From contig NZ_BMEC01000008.1 of NCBI RefSeq assembly GCF_014636295.1, positions 186,001 to 250,000 on the forward strand: 64,000 nucleotides of DNA. Direction: 5' to 3'. The position numbers were made by a program, and so were the translations under genes. Numbering within the stretch: the first letter of the stretch is position 1; every line of letters starts with the position of its first letter. The notes beneath the pieces are model-generated. The model did not search any database, was not told the origin of the DNA, and worked only from the letters and a program-made list of their open reading frames with translations. Shown here piece by piece: positions 44,201 through 52,468 of the stretch. The DNA is from Marivirga lumbricoides. Lineage in GTDB: Bacteria > Bacteroidota > Bacteroidia > Cytophagales > Cyclobacteriaceae.

Positions 44201-46593
44201 GTACAGATGACTTCGAGGTTGAATTAACAAGAGATAGAAACGATAACCCTTCAGAAAATTTTACTTTTGAATTACTTTCTCCACGGTTTTCTCAACCAGT
44301 CATTACAGGGAATGCAAACCTTGGTTTTGTATTTCACCCGGACAGATTGCTGGATAGCATGATCAACTCACAAGTTGACCACATTGAGGTAGAGATATTG
44401 TATACTTATGCTAATCAGCAAGGTTGTACAGCAACAGACACCTTACAGACTATAGTTTATAGAAAGCCACAAGATTTAGTTTTTGAATCATCTGAATTAT
44501 GTATTAAAGGAGCTGTGGCTGATTTAGCGGTAGTTACTAATTCAGGAATGATTTCCGGAGAGGATATAGACTGGTACACTAACGAGGAGCTGATTGGCAG
44601 GCCTATATTTACCGGTGAAAGCTTTCTTCCGGAAGCAGAATTGTTTCAAGGAATGAATGAAAGAACTTTTTATGCAGTTCGTAGAAGCAGAGATGGCGAT
44701 AACCTACTTTGTACCAGTAATATAGGCTCAGTTACCTACAAAAGGATCAGTGAGCCTGACTTTACGTGGAATAGGTCCACTTTTGGATCAACACCTATCG
44801 CCTTTACAGCCAATTTTGATCCGGATAATGATATTGATACCCTTCGTTGGACAATCTCTCTTAATAATGTAACAGTAGCCACACTGATAAATCCTGCTGA
44901 TATTATTCAGGCTAATTTCGATTTTAATACATTAGGGGCTGGTTTGTACCAATTGACTTTGGAAGTGCAAAATGACTTTGGTTGCACAGCAAGTGTTCGA
45001 AAGGAACTTGTAATCGTTCCCGAAACCAGTGTAATAACTCAATATAATTTTAATAATGACGCTCAAGGTTGGGTGGCTGCAGGGACTAATAAAAGTTGGG
45101 AAATTGCTATACCCGACTCAGTTGTTATTACTAACCCTGATAACCTCTGGATTACCAATGCGGAAGGATCGTATAATGCAAGAGAAAGATCTTTTGTTTA
45201 TTCCCCCGCTTTTGATTTTAGCAGTGTAGATAAACCTACAGTCATTTTTGACCTTTGGTTGGACATCGCCTCTTCAGATGGAATGATTTTGGAATACTCA
45301 ACAGATGAAATGATCATTGAAGACCCTAATAAACAGTGGCAACGTTTAGGTGACTTCGAAAATGGAATTTCCTCAGGTTTAAACTGGTATAATACTGAGT
45401 TAATAAGTGCAAGGCCCGGAACAAATAATATTGTAGATGGGGAAACGGTATTTAATAATGATTTTGGCAGAGGCTGGTCTGGTGACTCAGAGCAGGAAGA
45501 CTTACCTCTAAAAGTACGCCATATATTGGATGGCATTCCTCAAGACGAGCGAGACCATGTGATTTTCAGGTTCCACTTTGCTTCAAGGGATAATGAAAAC
45601 TTACCTGAAGGAATAGCTTTTGATAATTTTTCGATTGAAAGTAGGAACAGAATGGTATTAATAGAATATTTTGGAAATGACGAAGCTTTGGATGACCAGC
45701 AGGAAATGAACGAGTTAAATAACCGTCTTTCCAACAGCTCTGACCTTGCTTTTATAAATTATCGTGTGAATAATGAGGATATTCTCTTTCAAAACACTTC
45801 CTCAGCTACACTTTCAAGAATGTTCTTTTATAATGCTTACTCTTCTCAGGCTTCGTTTGCTTTGGATGGAAATTATAATGAAAATCAGGCATTTGCATCT
45901 ACTTTGAGTGAGAATCAACTTAACCTGAAAGCGCTTGAACCAAGTAGTATTGATTCTTTAAAGGTTATTACCCAAGCTGTTTCTGATGGGGAGCTGGCGA
46001 TTGAGGTTTCATTTAGCAACATACGACCACTGAGTGATAGCATACGCTTTTATTTGGCTGTTGTTAATAAAGAGCTAAAAATTTCACAATCAGGAAGCTC
46101 TGATCAGAAAACTTATTACGGTGTGTTGAATGAGTTTTTAACTTCTCCATTAGGGATTAGCTGGAAAGAAGTTATTGATGCAAACTTTACTTTTAAGGCC
46201 AGTAAAGCTTTAGATACACTTAACCTCGCGGTAGTTGCTTTCTTTCAGGATGAGAAAACTGGCGAAGTGTTGCAGTCTGCATATAAGAACCTTCCGCCTT
46301 TGAAACTTTCAGCTGTTTTATCCAATAAAGATAATTTTGATAACCTGAAATTCTTATTGTTCCCTAATCCTGCAAATGATAGAGTTGCTGTTAGGGCTTC
46401 ATCGGTTTTGAAGAATGAAATTAAAGGAGAAATTATTGATCTTACAGGTAAAGTGGTAAGTGAGTTTAGAATGAGCAAGGAAATGAAACAGGTTGACATT
46501 GAAACCAAGCTGTTGAGAAGTGGCATCTATAGTGTGCGCTTATCAGATACAAGTGGAAATTATCAACTTCTGAAGTTAGCAGTTACACATTAA
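38215..46593 (+). CDS. Giant secreted multi-Ig/FN3-like protein with T9SS sorting domain
   Basis: 2792 residues. Signal peptide MRMIKLSIYCFSLLLFWQTDIVAQ. In order: two fibronectin-III-like modules (about 25-245); a strand-rich region; bacterial Ig-like repeats, among them two close copies ('TSNNAGLYKPGDVINISVTF' near 905 and 'TSTNANDFYKAGDIINITVEF' near 1022, both followed by 'TG.PEL.LN'); an SbsA-type Ig ('DTEAPVLSGTPFSPVNNAFNVN', near 1139); an IPT/TIG-like module (near 1260); further Ig/PKD-like segments; and a lectin-like part near 2280-2480. The C-terminal ~90 residues are a T9SS sorting domain ('FLLFPNPANDRVAVRAS', 'GEIIDLTGKVV', 'LLRSGIYSVRLSD'). It is probably a surface adhesin or filament. 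It starts 22 bp after the lipoprotein gene and ends the array. Confidence 0.88.
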   Translation: MRMIKLSIYCFSLLLFWQTDIVAQISATTDPATERTDTEAKLNATLDPNGAGELTYHFEYSINSDLSAVSNTASLTTSAAGPVETIVTGLTAGTEYYYRVYAEETADDLNNAQGDVLSFYTLASPPSGAATNLGVVEQTVNSLEISWDAVAGADGYLVIYKEGNTSIDISGISNGTSPDDLIPGAGIVIIDNSTALTATISDLSSETEYAINVIPYSFVEEGTPVESTYNYFTDSPELLTSTTLAPASTNTLTYTSAASTINSVTNDADGEYAVVFSFSMNDVAGDGLPTKLLAFNIEAAATDYFLANGINWTDVIENARIRNSTPSPDRVLTGTLSSSFIEFTVEDNNNNNSNQFGFIPEGESIALQLEIRIKESITGFDIDNNNFVFELDPSTITVESGTSGFSTAPGTSIKTPDASNRIEVAASEFVFTTQPPATVIAGQNISPSPVFEARDENGNIDLDFTDGYLVANAGNIPMDNAPDAGFTEGVSTFPNNFNYQGSGNGRLTITSGSVSGTSNAVAVNPRLTISELTNGLNTGVLESNSSDQAVLGISIEALGSTILEEIIIDIDQTLGANLSNLRLVSSSNANYEDVATDSPIETASFTVNTDNIIISNLNQSFTSETKNYFLVMDVGADVNSSTPDITFSLRTVDNLTFSGTPDFNDLTLSQTYSFEDVTAPSVTNTLFSPSALNKQSVGSETFEIEITFSEAMNPSVVPVVSFPTTEEDASSSLTPTASSGWSASNTVYTVVYDVSDQNVEYNVDISISGAEDTSGNSQITYSETDAFIIDTKAPTVTNISFDRTLINRANPTIELTATFSESMDPGQAITFNVSGSTDLAENTDGTWSVSNTVYTVSFTHNLAEEETDLVSIAIADATDEAGNPIVSVNSDDFSIDTRQPRITKITTSNNAGLYKPGDVINISVTFDDDITVTGVPELNLNSGGQASFQNVINNQANFSYTVGAVGSGENTNALDVTAISLGEASITDDADNIISTVLPSSPNRLQDDKIIKVDTEPASIVNVTSTNANDFYKAGDIINITVEFNETVLVTGAPELILNTNDKAVYLSGSNSTTLVFEYVVQNADGTLLDTNDLNYANTGSLSLAGGTINDLAEIEADLQLPAVAGPNSLGSNKNIRIDTEAPVLSGTPFSPVNNAFNVNPNNFTISFNEPVSGAGSDNIRIFEAETNTLAATLSGSSAFSNNTANTLNFLSLNTLLTDTTKYYFEFDGGAIVDRAGNAYTGFNDPATWSFTTFGPSKIITFSEGACIDEQFTIEGKYFTGVSEIITNIGGTSSTINTFTIVDDNTIVFDMPSLTQPGTITLSKISGQNGNADDASTTSTEEVKIGPSTAQLVIVGNNNVCNSSGGVDGNTSPTATEIRVDVQGGSGLYTIQYSNGVDNQTISNYTSGTSFIVDPPASGDNTYSLISVTDLDPELTTCSAPDLGSNIIIRQFEISVVEAGGNNDAEYAFGVVDLCLAEENSVDLGSSASMGTLPSITGDVTTGTWTIESGPSSGGGGFSSDFSLKSTNNLTPTYYPSLADAAFGEITLRLRSTNPSGNNPCFATEDFLIIRFVSTITANEGPDLQLCKELDGAGNPMAVAALNGSFGGGADGLEWSRNDQFNEEPTFDGTWGFHNDPDNPVYTLSSTNPQAFYKVSPLELTNESAILELIPTASSGGCGGTPPARILNLSINDIPAPTKSEFKEVVCTGEEFVKFSVSPSFSESSFIWNITSQGPSFNRFEGASNGSSVFVNFREVVEESKDTLTVREVNSVNGCISEPLYFYLTIKPLPTVSVDYASSSALSSEAGLVPLQSGAEAITNTTPASGGVFSGPGVVLHSDSKYYLNTQALDITDFSDPEDVHEIIFTYQDATGCSNSDTITFDIYDAANIFPALASVYCEVDSIVSISVEEAILVTGNLPLQVIDIFGPGITYNGGNMAEFNPSVALDENNGISNMEISYSFENPNNGTTVTNAASQRVTVLATPTPSPNPVQSIYCTDDFEVELTRDRNDNPSENFTFELLSPRFSQPVITGNANLGFVFHPDRLLDSMINSQVDHIEVEILYTYANQQGCTATDTLQTIVYRKPQDLVFESSELCIKGAVADLAVVTNSGMISGEDIDWYTNEELIGRPIFTGESFLPEAELFQGMNERTFYAVRRSRDGDNLLCTSNIGSVTYKRISEPDFTWNRSTFGSTPIAFTANFDPDNDIDTLRWTISLNNVTVATLINPADIIQANFDFNTLGAGLYQLTLEVQNDFGCTASVRKELVIVPETSVITQYNFNNDAQGWVAAGTNKSWEIAIPDSVVITNPDNLWITNAEGSYNARERSFVYSPAFDFSSVDKPTVIFDLWLDIASSDGMILEYSTDEMIIEDPNKQWQRLGDFENGISSGLNWYNTELISARPGTNNIVDGETVFNNDFGRGWSGDSEQEDLPLKVRHILDGIPQDERDHVIFRFHFASRDNENLPEGIAFDNFSIESRNRMVLIEYFGNDEALDDQQEMNELNNRLSNSSDLAFINYRVNNEDILFQNTSSATLSRMFFYNAYSSQASFALDGNYNENQAFASTLSENQLNLKALEPSSIDSLKVITQAVSDGELAIEVSFSNIRPLSDSIRFYLAVVNKELKISQSGSSDQKTYYGVLNEFLTSPLGISWKEVIDANFTFKASKALDTLNLAVVAFFQDEKTGEVLQSAYKNLPPLKLSAVLSNKDNFDNLKFLLFPNPANDRVAVRASSVLKNEIKGEIIDLTGKVVSEFRMSKEMKQVDIETKLLRSGIYSVRLSDTSGNYQLLKLAVTH

Positions 46594-47181
46594 TCAGGGT
46601 TCTCATGATAAATACTGCACTGTTGGATAACCAAATAATATTCCGATCGTTGGGACAAGTCTTGCTAAAACCGAGCGGGCTGGTTGACAAAAAGGCGGGG
46701 AGCGCGTTGAATTGTAGCGTGGTAGTCTGTCAGCTGACGGATCTTGATTTTTTGTATCTTTTTGATCAAGTCATCGCAGTTATTGGAACTGAACCTCAAT
46801 TGAGATAACAGGACTTTTGCTATATTAGAAAATAGAGCTAAAGCTGATTAGTTTTCTGCTTACTTACATCTGTGAGGCTATCCCCTTGAGGGGATTATAG
46901 GGGTGTTACCCTAGAGGGGGCTACAGGGGTGTTTTTCGAGATAGAATAGGTTTCCATTGAAGGAAATCAAGTCTTGTTATATAGTAGCAAAAAGATAAAG
47001 AATAAAATTTTGTTTAAAATAGCTTAAAGTGTAATTAAAGCCTCAATATTTAGTAAAATGTCTTTTTTTGAGGTTTTATACTTAGTTTTAAAGTTTAAGA
47101 AACACTTATTAAGGTCAGTATATCTAGATTTTGAGTTCAATTTCATTTTCCTTGAGTAGCCTAATCAGAGGTAGCAAACTT
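46594..47181. repeat. 588-bp intergenic region with tandem 26-bp repeat and hairpin
   Basis: No gene is supported. Two adjacent imperfect 26-bp copies lie at 46882-46907 and 46908-46933 (21 of 26 identical, sharing GAGGGG and AGGGGTGTT). A G/C-rich pocket (about 46670-46740) stands out from the AT-rich surroundings. CTTGAT at 46743-46748 and ATCAAG at 46765-46770 frame a T-rich loop and could form a hairpin. The remainder to 47181 is AT-rich with no structure that I can name. It resembles dispersed intergenic repeats known from Bacteroidota genomes, which I cannot confirm without a genome search. Confidence 0.5.
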
Positions 47182-48573
47182 TTATTCCCTTTCTGTGGGA
47201 ATAAATTCATAAGCTCCCAAATCAGGTGTTGAGTCACGTAGCTGGCCGCGGATATCGAAGGAAGTAGAGCCTGGTATCGCTTTACCTACTGCAGGAGAAG
47301 TTTCAGTGAGGCTAAAGTCACTATTATTAGGCTCTTTAAATAATGGGTTTTCATTTAAGATTGAGTTATTGCTATTCAACTGTGAATTAGTGGTTCGAAA
47401 GAGATTATTTGAAAACGTAACAGACAGGTAGCCTGCAACTTCTTCTCTAAAGAAAACTTCCTCCAGGTTTCTTCCATAAATGATTGAATTAAAAAGATTA
47501 ATTTCCAAAGGGTTAATCACCTGGTTTTCATTGTTGTCAACTGCAAAATCAGAGAAAAATGCGGCAGGTTGCTCTCTGGCTACATTAAGATAGTTGGCAA
47601 TTGTACAGTGCTGGTAAGTGGCCAGACCCCCGCCTATATGGGATATAGTACCCAGCGCAGTGTTAAAAAAAACTGAATTGGTAGCAGTGAATTCACTGTT
47701 AAGCGATAGCACCGCACTAAAAGTCATATTTCCTATCAAAGAGTTTTCCACTACCACATCAGCTTCTCCATCCCGATTAAATATATTTAAGTTTAAACCT
47801 ACAACTCCATTTTTAATTTGGGTGTGTGAAAAATAATTATCAGTACTTCCCTCAAGGAACACAATTCCGCCCCACTGGCCTGGTGCACTGGCAAAAGGTT
47901 CATCCAGGCGATCGTTCATAAAAATCACAGGGTTCTCTGCGGTTCCCTCTGCCTTAAGAGTGCCTGCTACCAAAATAAATGAGTTATTGGCGCTGTAAAT
48001 TTTAGTGCCAGGTTCAATAGTGAGGCTACAGGAAGAGTCGACCAATATATTGTTGCTGAGAATATACGGACGTTTAGCTGTCCATCGGGAATCACATACT
48101 AATATTGAATCATTTAAATAATTAGCATTTTGTCCCCAGGCTTCCAACACAACCTGTTGTTCATTTCCCCTGTTAATAAAAGTAAGTGCATCCCTAATTA
48201 CAAAAGGATTATTTTCATTGGTTTGATCTATATAAGCCTCTACCAAAATTAATAGGCTGTCATTGCCTAAAACCAGCTGATTAGCAAATGAGTGACCTTC
48301 CCTCCCATTTACCACTAACTGAAAATGATCCTTATTGCTGCTTAAGCCAATTTGATCGATAGAAATTGCATTTTTAGATGGGTTTTTAACCAATAACCTC
48401 CTTGTAATGCTTTTCCGTTCTGCAAAAATGGTATCAAATTGTATAGTATCCGCAGAAAAAGTAAGCTGAACAGGTTGCTCTTCTATTTCCGGCTCGTAAG
48501 AACATGCGGAGAAAAAGAATAACCCATTCAGCAGAATTAAGATAAAACCCGGGAAGATTTTATGTAGTTTCAT
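47182..48573 (-). CDS. Lipoprotein with right-handed beta-helix-like domain
   Basis: 463 residues from the ATG at 48573. The signal [24 protein letters not shown] gives the lipobox Cys24. An N-terminal Ig-like strand region ('[35 protein letters not shown]') is followed by beta-helix-like coils ('[35 protein letters not shown]', '[32 protein letters not shown]'). The terminal '[18 protein letters not shown]' is the standard ending of choice-of-anchor/parallel beta-helix proteins of Bacteroidota. No catalytic residues identified. It overlaps the end of prfA by 14 bases and is probably co-transcribed with it. Confidence 0.8.
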   Translation of the reverse strand: MKLHKIFPGFILILLNGLFFFSACSYEPEIEEQPVQLTFSADTIQFDTIFAERKSITRRLLVKNPSKNAISIDQIGLSSNKDHFQLVVNGREGHSFANQLVLGNDSLLILVEAYIDQTNENNPFVIRDALTFINRGNEQQVVLEAWGQNANYLNDSILVCDSRWTAKRPYILSNNILVDSSCSLTIEPGTKIYSANNSFILVAGTLKAEGTAENPVIFMNDRLDEPFASAPGQWGGIVFLEGSTDNYFSHTQIKNGVVGLNLNIFNRDGEADVVVENSLIGNMTFSAVLSLNSEFTATNSVFFNTALGTISHIGGGLATYQHCTIANYLNVAREQPAAFFSDFAVDNNENQVINPLEINLFNSIIYGRNLEEVFFREEVAGYLSVTFSNNLFRTTNSQLNSNNSILNENPLFKEPNNSDFSLTETSPAVGKAIPGSTSFDIRGQLRDSTPDLGAYEFIPTERE

Positions 48574-49627
48574 TAAGCTTACTGGCGTTTTCTGCAATTT
48601 GTAAATTTTCGATAATATCCTCTAATTCACCATTCATTATAGCCGGAAGGTTATGTACTGTATAGCCAATTCTGTGGTCTGTCACTCTTCCTTGCGGGTA
48701 GTTGTAGGTTCTGATTTTATCTGACCTGTCACCACTTCGCACCATTGTTTTTCTTTGAGCCCCTATTTCATCCATCTGCTTGGCTAACTCAATTTCATAC
48801 AAACGGGAACGCAGTACTTTTAGTGCTTTATCAAAGTTTTTTAACTGAGATTTCTCATCCTGACAAGTTACGATCATCCCTGTTGGTAAGTGAGTTAAGC
48901 GCACAGCGGAATAAGTGGTATTCACTGATTGCCCACCCGGACCGGAAGAGCAATAAGTATCTTTGCGGATGTCGTTCATGTCAATTTCTACCTCAACCTC
49001 ATCAACTTCAGGCAAAACAGCTACTGATGCTGCTGAAGTATGCACCCTTCCCTGCGTTTCTGTAGCAGGTACTCGTTGCACCCTGTGCACACCAGACTCA
49101 TATTTTAAAGTTCCATAAGGTTCATTACCTGTTACGGTACTTATAATCTCTTTGTAGCCACCTGAAGTTCCTTCAGTAAGATCCAGCACAGTGATTTTCA
49201 AACCGTTTTTCTCACTAAACCTTTGGTACATACGGAAAAGGTCTCCTGCAAATATAGCCGCTTCATCTCCACCTGTTCCCGCCCTAATTTCCAGAACAGC
49301 ATTTTTCTCATCTTTAGGATCTTTAGGGATCAACATCTTTTTCAATATTTCTTCCAAATGTTCCTTTTGAGGATTTAACTCTTCCAGTTCAAGCTTTGCC
49401 ATTTCTCTAAAACCAGGGTCTTTTTCAGTTTCAAGGATTACTTTAGCCTGCTTCAAACCATCCAAAACTTTCACATAAGCATCATATTGCTTAACCACCT
49501 TTTCAAGGTCGGAATATTCCTTACTCAATTGAGTAAACTTTTTCATATCAGTCATGGCATCGGGTTGTACCATTAACTGCCCCACCTCTTCAAACCTATC
49601 TTTAATATGTTCTAACCTGTTCAGCAT
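48560..49627 (-). CDS. prfA: Peptide chain release factor 1
   Basis: 355 residues, standard length. The catalytic GGQ motif is in '[24 protein letters not shown]' (about residues 230-255), and the UAG/UAA-specific class-I factor layout (acidic N-terminal coiled region, '[24 protein letters not shown]') is clear. It hydrolyses peptidyl-tRNA at UAA and UAG. The 'RAGTGGDEA' box near 115 is the conserved RF1 sequence. The downstream lipoprotein gene starts inside its last codons. Confidence 0.97.
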   Translation of the reverse strand: MLNRLEHIKDRFEEVGQLMVQPDAMTDMKKFTQLSKEYSDLEKVVKQYDAYVKVLDGLKQAKVILETEKDPGFREMAKLELEELNPQKEHLEEILKKMLIPKDPKDEKNAVLEIRAGTGGDEAAIFAGDLFRMYQRFSEKNGLKITVLDLTEGTSGGYKEIISTVTGNEPYGTLKYESGVHRVQRVPATETQGRVHTSAASVAVLPEVDEVEVEIDMNDIRKDTYCSSGPGGQSVNTTYSAVRLTHLPTGMIVTCQDEKSQLKNFDKALKVLRSRLYEIELAKQMDEIGAQRKTMVRSGDRSDKIRTYNYPQGRVTDHRIGYTVHNLPAIMNGELEDIIENLQIAENASKLNETT

Positions 49628-49924
49628 TTCTTGTCAATTAATCTGGTTACAAAGTTAATAAATTATTATCTCATTGGTTAGAATTGGTAATTTCTGACAA
49701 ATAATATCCTTACAGCGCTTGAGGATGGAATTTAAGGTATTGATAGCAGTTTTAATGAATGGCAGTAAGGAAAAGTACTTTTAAACTCAGCTAACTTTGC
49801 AATCAGTTCTGAATGCCTGAAAGATTACTTTATTTAATGCGGATTAATTGTGTGTTAATAGATTAATCCTTCTTTTTTAATGGAAAAATCGCTACTTTTT
49901 GCGCTCAAACTCACTTACATATAG
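49628..49924. other. Divergent intergenic region between prfA and the YfiR operon
   Basis: About 300 AT-rich bases that must carry promoters in both directions. TTAATTGTGTGTTAATAGATTAA repeats near 49845-49866 are short imperfect inverted elements. TACTTTTTG at about 49892-49900 resembles a -7 box for the YfiR gene but departs from TAnnTTTG. No gene seen. Confidence 0.4.
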
Positions 49925-50446
49925 ATGAAAAAGTTAAAAGTTTTATCAATGTTGATTTTACTGTTAGTATTCCTTACCAAACCGGGAATTTGTCAGGAGA
50001 ATGAATATCAGTTTCATAAAGTGTTTTTTTATAGTTTCACTAAATATGTAGAATGGCCGGAAAACTACCTGGGAGGAGAGTTTGTAATAGCTGTAGTAGG
50101 TAAATCTGATATTACTCCCCTACTTCAGGAAATGGCGGAAATAAAAAAAGCAGGCAGTAGTTCCATTAAAATTATAACTATTGATGAAAATGGATTTAAT
50201 CAGAAAATGAATATGCTGTTTGTTCCCAGGGAAAAAAGTGCACTACTTGGTGCAATTGTCAATAAGCTGGGCAATAAGCCTACTTTATTAATTACTGAAG
50301 GGCAGGGCCTGGCGCAGAAAGGTTCAATGATCAATTTTAAAGATGTTAACGGAAAGCTGAAGTTTGAAGTAAACACTACTAATTTAGAACGTACCGGCTT
50401 AAGAGTATCTAAAGAATTACTGCGTTTTGGTGAAGAAATTAAATAA
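49925..50446 (+). CDS. YfiR family periplasmic protein (DUF4154)
   Basis: 173 residues. The signal peptide MKKLKVLSMLILLLVFLTKPGICQ is followed by the YfiR/DUF4154 pattern: 'FHKVFFYSFTKYVEWPENYLGGEFVIAVVGKS', 'INFKDVNGKLKFEVNTTNLERTGLRVSKELL'. In Pseudomonas, YfiR restrains a membrane diguanylate cyclase (YfiN) from the periplasm. Here the downstream protein is a HAMP-GAF-PAS sensor without a GGDEF domain, so a related control of sensor activity is inferred. It starts an operon of three genes. Confidence 0.85.
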   Translation: MKKLKVLSMLILLLVFLTKPGICQENEYQFHKVFFYSFTKYVEWPENYLGGEFVIAVVGKSDITPLLQEMAEIKKAGSSSIKIITIDENGFNQKMNMLFVPREKSALLGAIVNKLGNKPTLLITEGQGLAQKGSMINFKDVNGKLKFEVNTTNLERTGLRVSKELLRFGEEIK

Positions 50447-50544
50447 ATAGTACACTTAAAAGTGAAGGTGAGTTTTTAAAGAACTGCCTTATTATCGATA
50501 TAATTTATTAAGTTTATCCGAACATTTTCAGCAATTATTTTAAA

Positions 50545-52464
50545 ATGAAGAATTTTAGATTTACCATAGGCAATAAAATATTGGGTGGTTTTATTACACT
50601 CATTCTTATTTTTATTATTTATGCAGGGATTACCATTTTTACTGTAAGCACAAATAGTAAACTTACAGAAAAAAATTCCAATATCATTAAGCCATCTGTA
50701 ACGGCTATCAAAGATTTCAACCTATTAATTATCCGGTCCAAAATGCTTGTTACAAACTGGGTTTACCTACAAAGTAACGAGGCAGATAAGCAAAGTCTTG
50801 TAACAATTCATGAAGAGGAATATCCGGCCATGAAAGACAGGATAACCGATTTGAAGGAGATGTGGGATGAAGAAAGACAGGCCCAGGAAATGGATACCAT
50901 CTTTAAGGAGTTTGAAGAGCTACTTGGCTTTCAGAAAGAGATTATGGAAAGCTTGGTTACGTTTGAAAATTATGAGGATGCCATTGTTAAATTTATGGCT
51001 TCGGAATCTATAGAGAGAGAAATACTTCCCAGAACAGATACTATTATTGCTAATTTAAATGTAGTACTTGAACAACAGCAGGAAGAATCTGAAAGGTATG
51101 AAGAGGAGGTTTTGCAAAGCTCTAACGCTCTACGAACTACATCCATCATACTTGCGGTGGTTTTTATAGGTTTAGGCCTTGTAGGCGCCTTCTGGTTAGC
51201 TTCATCTATTACAAAACCTGTGAATTATATTAAAGGCCTGGTGGTAGAACTTGGTAAAGGGGTTCTGCCTGATAGTAGTACAAGGCGTTTTGGTAATGAT
51301 GAAATAGGGGAAATGGCTGAGGCAGTGGATAAACTCGTATATGGCTTAAAAGAAACTTCCTACTTTGCAGAAAATATCGGAAGCGGAAAATATGATTCTG
51401 AATATCAACCACTCAGTGAAGACGATGTGTTGGGGAATGCACTTATAGATATGAGGGGCAACCTTAAGCGAGTAGCGGAAGAAGATAAGAAGAGAAACTG
51501 GACTACAGAGGGTCTTGCTAAGTTTGGAGATATTTTAAGAAGGAATAACGATAATATTTCAAAGCTTTCTGATGAAATTATCTCAAACCTTGTAAAATAC
51601 ACTAACTCAAATCAGGGAGGTCTTTTTATTATTAACAGTGAAAATGATGATGATAAATATCTGGAGCTAACAGCTTGTTATGCCTGGGATAAGAAAAAAT
51701 ACCTTGAGCAGAGAATTTATGAAGGAGAAGGCTTAACGGGTCAGGCTTGGCTTGAGGCCGAAACCATATACATGACAGAGGTGCCTCAGGACTATGTGAT
51801 GATTACTTCTGGCTTAGGTGAAGCTAATCCTAACAGCTTATTGATCGTTCCTTTGAAAGTAAATGATGAAATTTATGGTGTGATTGAGTTGGCATCTTTC
51901 AATAAATTTGAGGATCACGAGAGAGAATTTGTAGAGAAAATTGCAGAAAATATTGCATCCACTATTTCTTCTGTAAAAATCAATGAAACAACTTCCAAAT
52001 TATTAAGAGAGTCTCGTGAAATGACTGAGCAGATGCGATCTCAGGAGGAGGAAATGAGACAGAACATGGAAGAGCTTCAGGCTACTCAGGAAGAAATGGA
52101 ACGCTCTCAGAGGGACAGAGAGGATAAAGAAAAAATCATCAACTATACTAACATGATGATTGAACTGGACGACAGATTTCAGGTAACCAGTATCAACAAT
52201 ATCGCTTCGGAGAAACTAAAGTATAACTTTAGTGATCTTAGTGGAAGTGGGTTTGAAAAAATCGTTGAGTCAAAAGTTGGTTTTAGCAAAATGAAGCAAG
52301 CCCTTTCAGAGGGAAGAACAGCATCCGGAGTGTTGAAAGTAAGACAGAAGAGCGGTGATTCCATAAATGTACAATTTTCAGGTGGCGTGTTACATAGTCA
52401 GGGCTCAGGTTCCAATAAATATTTATTAATTGGAGCAGTAATTTCAACTGAAGAACTAGTTTAA
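50545..52464 (+). CDS. Membrane sensor with HAMP, GAF and PAS domains but no output domain
   Basis: 639 residues. Two membrane helices (about 10-32 and 193-217) bracket a helical extracytoplasmic sensing bundle (about 33-190). A HAMP domain follows ('SSITKPVNYIKGLVVELGKGVLPD…NDEIGEMAEAVDKLV'). The GAF domain spans about 320-480 ('LAKFGDILRRNNDNISKLSDEIISNLVKYTNSNQGGLFII', 'YEGEGLTGQAWLEAETIYMTEVP'). A coiled coil ('EEMRQNMEELQATQEEMERSQ') leads to a PAS domain (about 535-635). There is no kinase, GGDEF or methyl-accepting region. The 'MEELQATQEEM' linker-plus-PAS end is common in such Bacteroidota proteins, which may signal by protein contact. Confidence 0.86.
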   Translation: MKNFRFTIGNKILGGFITLILIFIIYAGITIFTVSTNSKLTEKNSNIIKPSVTAIKDFNLLIIRSKMLVTNWVYLQSNEADKQSLVTIHEEEYPAMKDRITDLKEMWDEERQAQEMDTIFKEFEELLGFQKEIMESLVTFENYEDAIVKFMASESIEREILPRTDTIIANLNVVLEQQQEESERYEEEVLQSSNALRTTSIILAVVFIGLGLVGAFWLASSITKPVNYIKGLVVELGKGVLPDSSTRRFGNDEIGEMAEAVDKLVYGLKETSYFAENIGSGKYDSEYQPLSEDDVLGNALIDMRGNLKRVAEEDKKRNWTTEGLAKFGDILRRNNDNISKLSDEIISNLVKYTNSNQGGLFIINSENDDDKYLELTACYAWDKKKYLEQRIYEGEGLTGQAWLEAETIYMTEVPQDYVMITSGLGEANPNSLLIVPLKVNDEIYGVIELASFNKFEDHEREFVEKIAENIASTISSVKINETTSKLLRESREMTEQMRSQEEEMRQNMEELQATQEEMERSQRDREDKEKIINYTNMMIELDDRFQVTSINNIASEKLKYNFSDLSGSGFEKIVESKVGFSKMKQALSEGRTASGVLKVRQKSGDSINVQFSGGVLHSQGSGSNKYLLIGAVISTEELV

Positions 52465-52468
52465 TAGA

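Noticed and set aside
36001-46593. SprB/SprF-type gliding adhesin pair
   Set aside because: The barrel lacks recognisable PorP/SprF motifs and precedes rather than follows the giant gene; kept only as an analogy.
46605-46808. 67-codon plus-strand ORF after the giant gene
   Set aside because: Spans the repeat-like GC-rich pocket and hairpin; no domain, signal or neighbour support. Treated as part of an intergenic repeat region.
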